From Nostoc sp. 106C (lineage in GTDB: Bacteria > Cyanobacteriota > Cyanobacteriia > Cyanobacteriales > Nostocaceae): 44,877 nt of DNA. The notes beneath the pieces were generated by a model. That model did no database searches. It worked only from the letters and a program-made list of their open reading frames with translations, and had not been told where the DNA came from. A program made the translations under genes and the position numbers. Position 1 is the stretch's first letter. Every line of letters begins with the position of its first letter. This document shows positions 9,308 to 17,907 of this stretch, one piece after another. Where the stretch lies: the NCBI RefSeq assembly GCF_002154725.1, contig NZ_MTAW01000112.1, positions 1 through 44,877 on the forward strand. The letters are read 5' to 3'.

Positions 9308-9520
9308 TTAAGCCTCATCGTAGGGTTCTAAGTCTAAGAGGTGGATATAGGGTTCAACTAACTCCGGACGCTGAAATGCGATCGCTCGCAGTAGATGCCA
9401 ATCATTCAAACCCTCAAAAGCATTGCTATAATTATCCATCTCTAGACGTGTAGCTAAATCCTCAACTTCTGCCATAGTCATGGCAGCAATTTCTGTTCTG
9501 GAAATGCCTAGAGTTTTCAT
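9308..9520 (-). CDS. DUF2555-type small cyanobacterial protein
   Basis: A 70-residue protein starting at the ATG of MKTLGISR. An AGGGAGGGG ribosome-binding site stands 8 nt upstream, so the in-frame upstream codons (RMLQKGGASI) are leader, not protein. The C-terminal core (GLNDWHLLRAIAFQRPELVE, then a DLEPYDEA tail) matches what I remember of DUF2555, a family almost restricted to cyanobacteria and plastids. There is no membrane segment. The function is unknown. It lies 82 nt upstream of coaBC on the same strand. Confidence 0.75.
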   Translation of the reverse strand: MKTLGISRTEIAAMTMAEVEDLATRLEMDNYSNAFEGLNDWHLLRAIAFQRPELVEPYIHLLDLEPYDEA

Positions 9521-9674
9521 AATGCTTGCCCCTCCCTTTTGCAGCATTCGCACCCAGCATGGGTCGGGTTGTGCTTTTCACGGCCACCCAATATATCTTA
9601 CTCATTAGATGGCGTGGATTTTGTAAAAATTTTCCGGAATTCTACGATAATTTGTAAAAAAATTGCAACTAAGA

Positions 9675-10301
9675 CTACTCAATTACATTCACCACAAAAT
9701 TCCGTAGCAGGTCTAACATTTGCAATCCGATTTCATGACCCATATCAAATTCTTCGTACTGCACCGCAACTCCCAACTTTTCTAGGGTTTTTCGTGCATT
9801 TACCGCAGCTATTAATGGTACAACTTCATCTTGTCTACCATGAGTAATTAATGTTGGTGGAAAAATATTTGTAGCAGATTTTCCAGCCTCAGGATGTAAA
9901 TAACCACTCATGGCAACTAAACCTGCGAGAGGCAAGTTTAATCCTACATCCAAAGTCATTGCCGCTCCTTGAGAAAATCCACTCAAAACTGTCCGCGATA
10001 AAGGTACACCAGTCAAACTTTCTAACGATAGTAACCAATCTGTGAGTATTTGCCGACTTTCTGCTAACCCCTGATACATATTTTCTGACCTTAGGTCATA
10101 CCATGCCCTACCTGTAGGAGCATAAGGATAGGGAAAAGGACCATTAGGAAATACAAACTGATAATCTGGCAAATTAAAAAAAGGCAATAAAGCTGCCACA
10201 TCATCGGCGCTGGCACCCCAGCCGTGTAAAGTGACGATTAAGCCTGATGGCGCTTGCTCTGTTTCAGGAGGAACGGAAATAAATTCTAAAGTTTGAGTCA
10301 T
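9675..10301 (-). CDS. alpha/beta hydrolase, phospholipase/carboxylesterase family
   Basis: A 208-residue cytosolic serine hydrolase of the carboxylesterase/acyl-protein thioesterase family (PF02230 type). The oxyanion strand is LHGWGASADD (about residues 25-34). The nucleophile elbow is GFSQGAAMT (serine near residue 119). The acid is in HGRQDEVVP (near residue 164) and the base in FDMGHEIG (near residue 196). These complete a Ser-Asp-His triad. Such enzymes hydrolyse short carboxyl esters, and the true substrate cannot be read from the sequence. It stands alone, divergent from purH. Confidence 0.9.
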   Translation of the reverse strand: MTQTLEFISVPPETEQAPSGLIVTLHGWGASADDVAALLPFFNLPDYQFVFPNGPFPYPYAPTGRAWYDLRSENMYQGLAESRQILTDWLLSLESLTGVPLSRTVLSGFSQGAAMTLDVGLNLPLAGLVAMSGYLHPEAGKSATNIFPPTLITHGRQDEVVPLIAAVNARKTLEKLGVAVQYEEFDMGHEIGLQMLDLLRNFVVNVIE

Positions 10302-10604
10302 TAGTTAGCGATCATTAGTCAGGGATCAGTATTAAAGTACAACCGACCATCGACCAAGGACAATCCTCATACAAATTATTCAACGAAAATAGAGGATTTC
10401 TATAAAACTTTTTCTTCCCTTATGCCACGGCAGTTGCTTTATGCCGACGGCAGTCCGCACAACGGGGGGAACCCCCGCAAGCGGCTGCCTTGGAAACCCG
10501 TCCACCGCACTGCCTCCTCTGCTTATCTGCCTTCTGCCTTGCCCGAAGGGCAGGTAAAATAATCTTCTGTCTTCATTGTTTATACCAAAGGAAACTGGGG
10601 AATT
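10302..10604. repeat. upstream region of purH with dispersed repeat
   Basis: A 303-bp region. The part at about 10420-10560 is GC-rich (ACGGCAGT units, GGGGGGAACCCCC, a TGCCCGAAGGGCA palindrome) and is unlike the AT-rich flanks. Its GGAAACCCGTCCACCG words belong to the repeat family also seen near 30040-30190. The last 40 nt hold the purH leader, with an AAAGGAAACTGGGGA stretch before the ATG. Confidence 0.55.
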
Positions 10605-12149
10605 ATGGCGCGTCTGGCTCTGCTGAGTGTATCGAACAAAACTGGTTTAATTGACCTAGCTCGTAGCTTAGTTGAAGAATTTAACTTTGATTTAATTAGC
10701 AGTGGAGGCACAGCTAAAGCAATCAAAGATGCGGGAATACCAGTTACAAAAGTCTCTGATTATACAGGTTCGCCGGAAATTTTAGGTGGTCGAGTTAAAA
10801 CCTTGCATCCCCGGATTCATGGCGGGATTCTAGCACGGCGGGATCTTGCTCAAGATGTGACAGACTTAGAAAATAATCAAATTCGTCCGATTGATTTGGT
10901 GGTCGTTAATCTTTATCCATTTGAGGAAACTATTGCTAAACCAGGGGTGACATTACCAGAAGCGATTGAACAAATTGATATTGGAGGGCCAGCTATGTTA
11001 AGGGCTGCATCCAAAAACTTTGCCCATTTAACAGTGTTATGCGATCCCGCCCAATATGATGAATATTTAGATGAATTACGTCAACATGATGGCGCAGCTT
11101 CCCTAGAGTTTCGTCAAAAATCTGCCTTAAAAGGATTTTTACATACTGCTAGCTATGACCAAGCGATCGCATCTTACCTCGCAGCAGCACAGTCTAGTGA
11201 ATCTTCTTTACCCCAGCAATACAGTCTTTCTGGGCAACAACTACAATCTCTGCGTTATGGCGAAAATCCCCATCAAAGCGCTGCTTGGTATGAAACTGGA
11301 AATACCCCAACTGGCTGGGCGGTTGCAACTAAGCTGCAAGGAAAAGAACTCAGTTACAATAACTTAGTTGATTTAGAAGCAGCACGCCGAATTATTACTG
11401 AATTTACAGATGCTCCCGCAGCCGCAATTCTCAAACACACTAATCCCTGCGGTGTGGCTTTGGGAGATAGCCTCAAAGAAGCTTATGAAAAGGCTTTTAA
11501 TGCTGATGCTGTTTCTGCCTTCGGTGGAATTGTTGCCCTTAACCGTCCAATTGATGAAGCTACAGCCAGTGAGTTAACCAAAACATTTTTAGAATGTGTG
11601 GTAGCGCCAGGTTGTGAAGGAGATGCACAAGCAATTTTGGCTGCTAAATCTAAAGTACGGGTTTTAATTTTACCAGATTTGAGTAGTGGCCCTAAAGAAA
11701 CAGTGAAAGCGATCGCAGGTGGTTTTTTAGTACAAGCGGCTGATGACGCAATTTCTGACACTAGCCAATGGAAAGTTGTCACCGAACGTCAACCCACCGA
11801 GAGTGAATTAGCCGAATTGCTATTTGCCTGGAAAGTTTGCAAACACGTAAAATCGAATGCCATTGTCATCAGTCGCGATCGCGCTACTCTAGGAGTAGGT
11901 GCTGGGCAAATGAACCGCGTTGGCTCAGTTAAAATCGCCCTCGAACAAGCTGGGGAAAAAACCGAAGGTGCGTTTCTTGCCAGCGATGGCTTCTTCCCCT
12001 TCGATGACTCAGTTAGAACAGCAGCAGATGCGGGAATTACTGCCATTGTTCAACCAGGAGGAAGCTTACGAGATCAAGATTCCATCAAAGCTGCCAATGA
12101 ACTAGGTTTAGTGATGGTGTTAACAGGTCTGCGACATTTTTTACACTAA
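10605..12149 (+). CDS. purH: PurH, AICAR transformylase / IMP cyclohydrolase
   Basis: A 514-residue bifunctional enzyme for the last two steps of de novo IMP synthesis. The N-terminal IMP cyclohydrolase domain (1-190) begins LALLSVSNKTGLIDLAR and has SSGGTAKAIKDAG, GRVKTLHPRIHGG and NLYPFEET. The C-terminal AICAR formyltransferase domain (200-514) shows LRYGENPHQ, the KHTNPCG motif with the catalytic Lys-His pair near residue 272, and GGSLRDQD near the end. Length is normal. It is transcribed alone and is followed about 100 nt downstream by a hairpin terminator. Confidence 0.97.
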   Translation: MARLALLSVSNKTGLIDLARSLVEEFNFDLISSGGTAKAIKDAGIPVTKVSDYTGSPEILGGRVKTLHPRIHGGILARRDLAQDVTDLENNQIRPIDLVVVNLYPFEETIAKPGVTLPEAIEQIDIGGPAMLRAASKNFAHLTVLCDPAQYDEYLDELRQHDGAASLEFRQKSALKGFLHTASYDQAIASYLAAAQSSESSLPQQYSLSGQQLQSLRYGENPHQSAAWYETGNTPTGWAVATKLQGKELSYNNLVDLEAARRIITEFTDAPAAAILKHTNPCGVALGDSLKEAYEKAFNADAVSAFGGIVALNRPIDEATASELTKTFLECVVAPGCEGDAQAILAAKSKVRVLILPDLSSGPKETVKAIAGGFLVQAADDAISDTSQWKVVTERQPTESELAELLFAWKVCKHVKSNAIVISRDRATLGVGAGQMNRVGSVKIALEQAGEKTEGAFLASDGFFPFDDSVRTAADAGITAIVQPGGSLRDQDSIKAANELGLVMVLTGLRHFLH

Positions 12150-12255
12150 TTTTGTGCCCATATCTAGTACAGTTGATAAACTGTCACCTAATATACTTGT
12201 AATTTTTGGGAACAACTGATATTTTATAGTTGTGTGTGAGGAGCAAGTTAAAGAT

Positions 12256-12302
12256 AAAAAACGTCTGGGGTGGAAACACGGCAACACTCCCAGGCGTTTT
12301 TT
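12256..12302 (+). terminator. terminator downstream of purH
   Basis: A 14-bp stem (AAAAAACGTCTGGG / CCCAGGCGTTTTTT, one G-T pair) with a 19-nt loop that contains TGGAAACA. It lies 107 nt after the purH stop codon, so either purH has a long 3' UTR or a short RNA of its own ends here. Confidence 0.75.
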
Positions 12303-12538
12303 AATTGGTATATAGAAATTGCACTCTTTTTGATCTCATACCAAATTAAAAAGAATGCGACTGAAATTCCTGCTTCTCTAACTGGCTAGGATTTCATCCT
12401 CAATGGTCTATTTGTCGCAAAGATTTCTGGAAATGGGACATTTTCCGAAATTGGCAACTCAAGCGTGGTAGTAATTACCAGAGCGCCAATTTATAACTAA
12501 CTTCTATAACTAACTTTAGAGGGAATATAGCCCCACCA
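12303..12538. other. 236-bp gene-free stretch between two terminators
   Basis: No open frame of note on either strand. It lies between the purH terminator and a second plus-strand terminator at 12539-12567. That second terminator has no protein gene before it, so a short non-coding transcript from this stretch is possible but unproven. Confidence 0.35.
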
Positions 12539-12567
12539 AAAACCCGGTTGTTGTGACCGGGTTTTTG
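12539..12567 (+). terminator. strong hairpin terminator without an upstream gene
   Basis: AAAAACCCGGT and ACCGGGTTTTT form a perfect 11-bp stem with a 7-nt loop. It is symmetric enough to work on both strands and may insulate purH from psb34. Confidence 0.75.
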
Positions 12568-12606
12568 CTAAGGATGTTTGTCGTTAGCATCGCACTCATC
12601 AGCAAC

Positions 12607-12633
12607 AAAAAACCCCGGCGAAACTAACCGAGG
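12607..12633 (-). terminator. terminator of psb34
   Basis: Read on the minus strand, CCTCGG and CCGGGG pair (one T-G pair) around a 9-nt loop and are followed by six T. It lies about 57 nt past the psb34 stop codon. Confidence 0.75.
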
Positions 12634-12689
12634 CTATGCAGAGAAGAACAAATGACGATGAGAGATACCGATACCGAAATCAAAAGATC

Positions 12690-12860
12690 TTAGCTAACGC
12701 TAAAAGCAACCAAAACTAAAGTAGTGACTATCAAAGTAGCAAAAACACCCTGTAAAAGGTATTTACGTTGTTGCCAAATTGCAGGGTATTCAGCGTAATG
12801 CATCTGGGGTTCAGTCGCGTAGTTGTTGAGAACGCCGTCTTCATTAATAGTGGTATACAT
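12690..12860 (-). CDS. psb34: Psb34, photosystem II assembly protein
   Basis: A 56-codon gene, too short for most gene callers. It reads MYTTINEDGVLNNYATEPQM, then HYAEYP and QQRKYLLQGV, and ends in a single transmembrane helix (about residues 36-55, GVFATLIVTTLVLVAFSVS). This is the pattern of the Ssl1498 / Psb34 family, an HLIP-like one-helix thylakoid protein known to bind CP47-containing photosystem II assembly intermediates. An AAAGGAAAA ribosome-binding site precedes the ATG and a terminator follows the stop, so it is a monocistronic unit on the minus strand. Confidence 0.9.
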   Translation of the reverse strand: MYTTINEDGVLNNYATEPQMHYAEYPAIWQQRKYLLQGVFATLIVTTLVLVAFSVS

Positions 12861-13056
12861 AGTTGTTTTCCTTTGTTTGTTACTTTATGTAAATAAAGTT
12901 AACAATATTGTTACAAACAGTCAATATAGCTTGACAAATAATTTTAGATACTATCAATAAGGGTTGCTTATGAGATGCATAGACGCTTCCTCCTGCAAAG
13001 AAGCAAGCTATAGCAAGCATTGCAAACTTGTTTATCTATAGAACTCTAGAACAGTA

Positions 13057-13572
13057 ATGAGAAAGCCAATCTTTTCACCCTTGACTATGGTTATGCTAAC
13101 TACGCTGACACTCACCAGTTGCACCACCATAACCGCTGAGCAATACGAAGCTACAGCGCTTACGACTTATACATGGCAGGTTAAATATGCTAACAACCTA
13201 AGCAATGAACCATCACCCCAATTTGAAACCTTTGCTACCACTTCCTTGCTCAATCGCAATGGCTTGAAACCAGAAGGCGCAGTTACCGGACCTGATGACC
13301 AAGGGCTATGGTGGCCTGCACTACCACCACGTCCTTCAGTTGATGAAGTAGAACAACGCAAAAAACCCCAACAACAGGTAGGTAAACCGGAATTATTGAA
13401 AACTGTGGATTACAAAATGATTTATAGAGTGGATTCCCAACAGAAGATATTACCTACTAACTACGATGTCTACCGACAGGTAGTGAAAGCGTATCCATCA
13501 CGCACGCCTTTACATCTGACTTTGGGAGTTGACGATAACTCAGTGGAGAAAGCTGAACCAGTAGGCAATTAA
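13057..13572 (+). CDS. predicted lipoprotein, function unknown
   Basis: A 171-residue protein with an N-terminal signal peptide ending in the lipobox LTSC (cysteine near residue 22), so it is probably a lipid-anchored envelope protein. The mature part contains GLKPEGAVTGPDDQGLWWP and a Pro-rich PALPPRPSVDEVEQ segment, and is predicted mixed alpha/beta. No named family was recognised. It is convergent with the DUF202 gene, whose end lies 13 nt away. Confidence 0.7.
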   Translation: MRKPIFSPLTMVMLTTLTLTSCTTITAEQYEATALTTYTWQVKYANNLSNEPSPQFETFATTSLLNRNGLKPEGAVTGPDDQGLWWPALPPRPSVDEVEQRKKPQQQVGKPELLKTVDYKMIYRVDSQQKILPTNYDVYRQVVKAYPSRTPLHLTLGVDDNSVEKAEPVGN

Positions 13573-13585
13573 ACTTATTCAGGAA

Positions 13586-14029
13586 TTAACGAACCCCATT
13601 TCGGGAAGGTGGTTGAGTGATAACAGAAGATGGTCGGGGAGGAACTTGATTTCGCAATAGAAGTATTGGAATACTGAGAAATCCTAAAATCATAACTACT
13701 CCCGTAATTATCCAAACTGATAACCGATTAGGTTGATAGTCACCTCGTTCAATTTGCCAGAAAACCTGGTTGTATCGCCACGCTGCTAAAGCGATGGTCA
13801 GAATACCAATGATTACTAAAACAACTCCCAAATCTTCAGAATTGAAGAAAGAATTTACAGGAGTGTCTCGTTGTGTTATGGCAGTATTAAGCTGACGCAA
13901 AAATAGACCAAATCTAGCGATCGCAAAACCAAAGCCAATCAATGCAATAGAAGTACGTAGCCAAGCTAAGAAAGTACGTTCGTTTGCTTGATGCTCACGT
14001 TGACGGTCTATTTTCGATATTTTATTCAT
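13586..14029 (-). CDS. DUF202 (YidH-type) membrane protein
   Basis: A 147-residue protein with the DUF202 signature QANERTFLAWLRTSIALIGF near residues 12-31. Three transmembrane segments follow: about 22-45, 66-86 (VVLVIIGILTIALAAW) and 106-126 (VWIITGVVMILGFLSIPIL). The N-terminus is charged and cytosolic. The family is widespread and its function is unknown. Length is normal. The start ATG is clear, and the gene stands alone. Confidence 0.9.
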   Translation of the reverse strand: MNKISKIDRQREHQANERTFLAWLRTSIALIGFGFAIARFGLFLRQLNTAITQRDTPVNSFFNSEDLGVVLVIIGILTIALAAWRYNQVFWQIERGDYQPNRLSVWIITGVVMILGFLSIPILLLRNQVPPRPSSVITQPPSRNGVR

Positions 14030-14221
14030 CAGTTTCTTCGCATTTCACACTCCCCCGACTGAATATACATAAGCGGTACAGTAGAAAAATTCATCTCCTA
14101 AATGGTACAGAATATTATTAAGAATTCTGACGTCACCAGAAAAACTGTCTGCTGGCAGAGACTTTGAGCAAGGGCAATAGTTCATAATAGTAATCAGCTA
14201 TCAAATAGGTAGGGTGCTGCT

Positions 14222-14530
14222 ATGTTTCGTCTACCTCAAATTATTCGGAACTTGTACCTTCGCATTGAAGGTTTTGTCTCTGTTGTTTTGAGAAATATTG
14301 CTAATTTTTTCAAAAATTTATTTGGTTTTTTTGCCAACCTCTTTGGCTTGACCGAATCAGGTTATTTCTTAGATTCCGATCAGGCACAAACTCTAAAACG
14401 CTCTGAAACTCAAGAGAAAATAGAATCGAAACAGGATATTACTACTGAAAATACCGCTACTAATCGCCGCCGTTCTAATGCCAAAATGGACTACTATCTT
14501 AAAATGGCTCGTGATATTAAAAAGAGCTAA
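14222..14530 (+). CDS. small amphipathic/membrane-associated protein, unknown
   Basis: A 102-residue protein. Residues 1-45 are Phe/Leu-rich (IANFFKNLFGFFANLFGL) and could lie in or on a membrane. The second half is hydrophilic and charged, with a Lys-rich C-terminus (AKMDYYLKMARDIKKS). No named family was recognised, although the layout is common in filamentous cyanobacteria. A GTAGGGTGCTGCT leader precedes the ATG. It marks the last ordinary gene before the HIP1-free island. Confidence 0.6.
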   Translation: MFRLPQIIRNLYLRIEGFVSVVLRNIANFFKNLFGFFANLFGLTESGYFLDSDQAQTLKRSETQEKIESKQDITTENTATNRRRSNAKMDYYLKMARDIKKS

Positions 14531-14555
14531 GGCCAGTTAACGCCGAGTGCTCTAG

Positions 14556-14708
14556 GTTTTGCATCAGGACTGGTCTGTGTGCGGTTTAGCGGAGGAAGCA
14601 CCCCAAGCATACAAAGATTTTAGTCGAGCGGTAAATATAGTCAGCTAAGCGGGAATAGCCCGTAAATTAGGGTGTCTGCATCCCGTTCCTGTTGTCAGAA
14701 AGATGTAA
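14556..14708 (+). pseudogene. rtcB: relic of the 3' end of rtcB (RNA ligase)
   Basis: In one frame the DNA reads ...GLAEEAPQAYKDFSRAVN, then IVS, a TAA at 14646-14648, and then AGIARKLGCLHPVPVVRKM before a final TAA. This follows the C-terminal end of RtcB 3'-phosphate RNA ligases (AEEAPQAYKDV...AGI.RKVARL.P..V.KG). Only about 50 codons remain, with an internal stop and no start, so it is dead. It sits at the left edge of the HIP1-free island and may mark an old insertion or deletion junction. Confidence 0.65.
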
Positions 14709-14726
14709 TGTTTGCATACAAATAAA

Positions 14727-14762
14727 CTGAAGGGTCTAGTTGCGCTCAACCAGACCCTTCAG
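14727..14762 (+). repeat. long hairpin, possible terminator
   Basis: CTGAAGGGTCT and AGACCCTTCAG are perfect 11-nt arms, and the stem continues with GTTG/CAAC around a CGCT loop. No clear T run follows. It lies just after the rtcB relic and may be the terminator of the lost gene. Confidence 0.6.
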
Positions 14763-15151
14763 CTATTACTGTCTATTCTTTACAAGGTTTCCTCCACAAC
14801 TAACTTGGTTTAGATATCTCGCAGGCTCTTTACTCGAACCTCCCAAAGTTGCATCTTCCTAGATCCTGGTTTGGCTTTACTCTTATCTCAACTCTCGGTA
14901 AAAGGTGTTGCTGCTTTGTTCATCTATGTTGGCTGTTCTCTGCGATTTATCTCAATTATATATAGTCAAATTTTTATGGCGTGAATAGGCATTTTTTAGT
15001 TTTTCATCTGTTAGAAATAACTGTTGAAAATTAGACATTAAACACAGATTAAATAGCTTCTTAATGCTAACAGAATTATCACAAGTGAGAATTCCGGCTA
15101 AAAGCCTTATTTTGTGCGTTATATATATAATAATCTAGTCCTTTCTCGTGT
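14763..15151. other. AT-rich leader region of the DUF4062 / macro cassette
   Basis: 389 bp with no gene on either strand. It becomes very AT-rich near the end (TATATATATAATAATCTAG at about 15119-15137) and probably contains the promoter of the cassette. No clear ribosome-binding site precedes the ATG at 15152. Confidence 0.4.
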
Positions 15152-16750
15152 ATGCCAGTAAAAGCTAAAATCTATCAAATCCTTATTGCTAGCCCCAGTG
15201 ATGTTCTTGAAGAAAGAGAGATAATCCGAAAAGAAGTTGACCGATGGAATGCAATGCACGCCGAGGATATGAAAATCATCCTAATGTCCATTGGTTGGGA
15301 AACGAATTCTACACCAGATTTGCGAGATTCAGGGCAGGAGGTTATCAATCGTCAGTTGGTTGATAAGTGTGACCTTTTAATTGGCGTTTTTTGGACTCGC
15401 TTGGGTACACCCACTGTATTAGGTGGGACTGGCACAGAAGTTGAAATTGCGCGAGCTAAAAATGAAGGTAAACGTTGCATGGTCTACTTTTCTGACAAGG
15501 AAGTTTCACCTTCTAAAATTGACCAAGAACAATATAGACAAGTTCAAGAGTATTGGAATAAATTACAGCCAACAGGATTAGCAAATCGCTACAACAGCAT
15601 TGAAGACTTTAAAGAGAGAGTCTTTCGACATATTACATCAGCTGTTCAGGAAATTACCAGAGAAGACAAAGAGCGAAGAGCCGCAGAACAAGAAGCAAAA
15701 CTCACTGAGCAAGCGATTGGTTTACCTATTCAGACAATACCAAGCATTTCCAACACAGAAATATCATTCAACACTCTCTCTGAGGCACAAACTTCAGTCA
15801 AATCATTGCTAGAGTCACGCTTCGGTGTTCAAGACATGGAGGATGCCAAAGAGCAAGAAATTGCTAGAATACAGTCTTTACTCACCTCACCTGACCTTGC
15901 TGAACTATTTTCTCGACAACCAAGTGTGGAAACTATTCCTGCGATCATACAAATTCTGGAAGCAGCTACAATACCATCCATGTATGCACTAGCTGCTATT
16001 GGAAGATACGCAGACGAAACTTCACCTGAATGGCTAGATATTGCTGGAGACTGGATTGAAAGGCTCAGTACTAGAAAACTTGAAAGCTATGAATGGGCAA
16101 GTTACATCAAAACTTACCCTGGACTCCTTCTAGTATATACGCTGGGAATTTCAGCTTTGCGTGCAGGCAAAATGAACTTCTTAAAGGAGTTGACATCTCG
16201 CCAAGTTTACTCACGTGAATATCGTCGTGATTACTTGCTGCTAAATTCCATCGATCCAAGATATGTGTTCTATCGGGATATTTCACAAATGATAGAACCT
16301 GGCTTTGAACGTCGGTTTAGCCCAGTTAGTGACCATTTAGATCCCTTACTGAAAAGTAAACTTTACGCTAAAGAGGAAAACGCAATATATATAGATTGGT
16401 TTGATTTTTTGGAGTTTTTACTTTCCTTTAAAGCTGTTCAGCAATCTCAATATCCTTACTTTGGATCATTTAGTTGGCGTTGGGAAACCAAAAGATTTAT
16501 GTTTAAAATGATTCAGGATGCTGCTGTAGGAGAGGGAAGATATGGAACTGCCATATTAGACTTATTTGGAGGTGATGTCCAACTACAAGAAAGTGCTAAA
16601 AAATATGACGAAATTGCCAGCCAATCTCAGAGAAGTTTGTTTCCTGGAAATACTCCAGATTACATTAGTGACCTCATTAAACTTGCCAAAATAGGTAAAA
16701 GAGTATCAAGCTATGAAGAATTAATGAGGATTCTTCATCCTAACAGTTAG
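15152..16750 (+). CDS. DUF4062-type protein, proposed signalling partner 1
   Basis: A 532-residue protein. Residues 1-165 form a DUF4062-type Rossmann-like domain: strand YQILIASPSDVLEER (8-22), helix-strand CDLLIGVFWTRLGTPT (73-88), then GTEVEIARA (94-102) with acidic E96/E98, and strand RCMVYFSD. The same blocks recur in the protein at 17908. A charged linker (165-190) leads to a mostly helical 330-residue C-terminal domain that I do not recognise. It has no signal peptide or TM helix. DUF4062 is often found on the N-terminus of NLR-like and other defence proteins. The gene is followed after 47 nt by the TM-Macro gene on the same strand. An enzymatic role on nucleotides is inference from fold and motif. 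Confidence 0.8.
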   Translation: MPVKAKIYQILIASPSDVLEEREIIRKEVDRWNAMHAEDMKIILMSIGWETNSTPDLRDSGQEVINRQLVDKCDLLIGVFWTRLGTPTVLGGTGTEVEIARAKNEGKRCMVYFSDKEVSPSKIDQEQYRQVQEYWNKLQPTGLANRYNSIEDFKERVFRHITSAVQEITREDKERRAAEQEAKLTEQAIGLPIQTIPSISNTEISFNTLSEAQTSVKSLLESRFGVQDMEDAKEQEIARIQSLLTSPDLAELFSRQPSVETIPAIIQILEAATIPSMYALAAIGRYADETSPEWLDIAGDWIERLSTRKLESYEWASYIKTYPGLLLVYTLGISALRAGKMNFLKELTSRQVYSREYRRDYLLLNSIDPRYVFYRDISQMIEPGFERRFSPVSDHLDPLLKSKLYAKEENAIYIDWFDFLEFLLSFKAVQQSQYPYFGSFSWRWETKRFMFKMIQDAAVGEGRYGTAILDLFGGDVQLQESAKKYDEIASQSQRSLFPGNTPDYISDLIKLAKIGKRVSSYEELMRILHPNS

Positions 16751-16797
16751 TATTAAGTAGATAATTCAGCTATAACACTATTATAATTACATCATCA

Positions 16798-17670
16798 ATG
16801 TGCAATAAATTTACAAGCGCTGGCGTTTATTTAACTTTGTTCAAAAAAGTTGGATTAAAACGATTTGCAATTTCTGTTTCTAGCAATTTTGGTGGATTTT
16901 GGTTATTTATTGAGCCAGCCAGCTTTTTTCTGCCAGAAAAACTTAAATTTGGCTTGGGCGGTTATTTAAGTCTGGTTTTGATATCTCTTGCTTTTGCTAT
17001 TATCCAAAATTTTCCTAAGCTATCTGTATCGTGTAATTTATCTTCACCAGATACAAATATTGAAATTAAGGTTGGCGATATATTTCAAGAAAATGGACAT
17101 TTAATTATTGGCTGTAATGATGTCTTCGATACAGAATTAGGAGAAGTCATCAAAGACGCTAGCGTTCAAGGGCAATTTCTCAAACGAGTTTATAGAGGTA
17201 AACAGGATAAACTCGATTCAGATATTGAAACTGCTCTTCAAGAACACATTAGTAATCGCAGTTTAGATATTGATAAAAATCGTGGAAAAGCTTGGCGGTA
17301 CCCAATTGGCACTACAATCACGCTTGGTTCTTATGAAAAAAGATATTTCTTAACTGCCTACGGATACATGCAAAATGATTTAACAGTCGATTCAAATTCT
17401 GATTACATTTTAACTTCATTAGATAAACTCTGGCAAGAAGTTCGTCGTAAGTGCCACGGTACAGATGTAGCAATACCAATTATAGGTTCTGATTTGGCTC
17501 GTAGCGGTCTGTCGCGAATGCAGCTATCTAAGCTGATAATAACTTCATTCATTTTGGAATCAAAAAGAAGATTTATTACACGAAAACTGACGTTAATGAT
17601 TTATACGAAAGATTTAGATTCTGTAGATTTTTATAAACTCCAGGAATTTCTAAAGTCAATTTGCGTTTGA
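16798..17670 (+). CDS. TM-Macro protein, type II Thoeris ThsA-like effector
   Basis: A 290-residue protein. Two hydrophobic segments (about 26-46, FGGFWLFIEPASFFL, and 52-73, YLSLVLISLAFAIIQNF) precede a ThsA-type macro domain (82-290; PF20016, formerly DUF6430). Its hallmarks are VGDIFQENGHLIIGCNDVFDT, VQGQFLKRVY, the YPIGTT segment, and DVAIPIIGSDLARSGLSRMQ for the phosphate loop. In type II Thoeris the TM-Macro ThsA is the effector: its macro domain senses a nucleotide signal from a TIR protein and the protein then attacks the membrane. No TIR gene lies here, and both neighbours are DUF4062 proteins. The family assignment is from memory of the motifs. Confidence 0.8.
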   Translation: MCNKFTSAGVYLTLFKKVGLKRFAISVSSNFGGFWLFIEPASFFLPEKLKFGLGGYLSLVLISLAFAIIQNFPKLSVSCNLSSPDTNIEIKVGDIFQENGHLIIGCNDVFDTELGEVIKDASVQGQFLKRVYRGKQDKLDSDIETALQEHISNRSLDIDKNRGKAWRYPIGTTITLGSYEKRYFLTAYGYMQNDLTVDSNSDYILTSLDKLWQEVRRKCHGTDVAIPIIGSDLARSGLSRMQLSKLIITSFILESKRRFITRKLTLMIYTKDLDSVDFYKLQEFLKSICV

Positions 17671-17907
17671 AAGAGAAAACATAAATCTATGGAATAGAAA
17701 ATTATATTTTATTAAGTATTGTAGGCATACAGAAAATGACTTGTTGAAAATATTAATTTATTATATTTCTAACTTGTAAGTGCATTAGTTAATAGAAAGA
17801 AATAACTTTTGAATTCTAGTGATATACTAGCTGGAATTTGATAAATACTCCTGAGATTTTGGCAGTCAATTTTCAATAATCTTCAAAGTCGTGTAGATAA
17901 ATTAGCA

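Noticed and set aside
12240-12302. Yfr1 or Yfr2 small RNA
   Set aside because: GTGTGAGGAGC and TGGAAACA words recall these RNAs, but strand, spacing and structure do not fit either one well.
15152-17670. ordinary type I or II Thoeris system
   Set aside because: No TIR-domain gene with typical ThsB motifs and no SIR2 domain was found in the window, so a direct Thoeris call is not supported.
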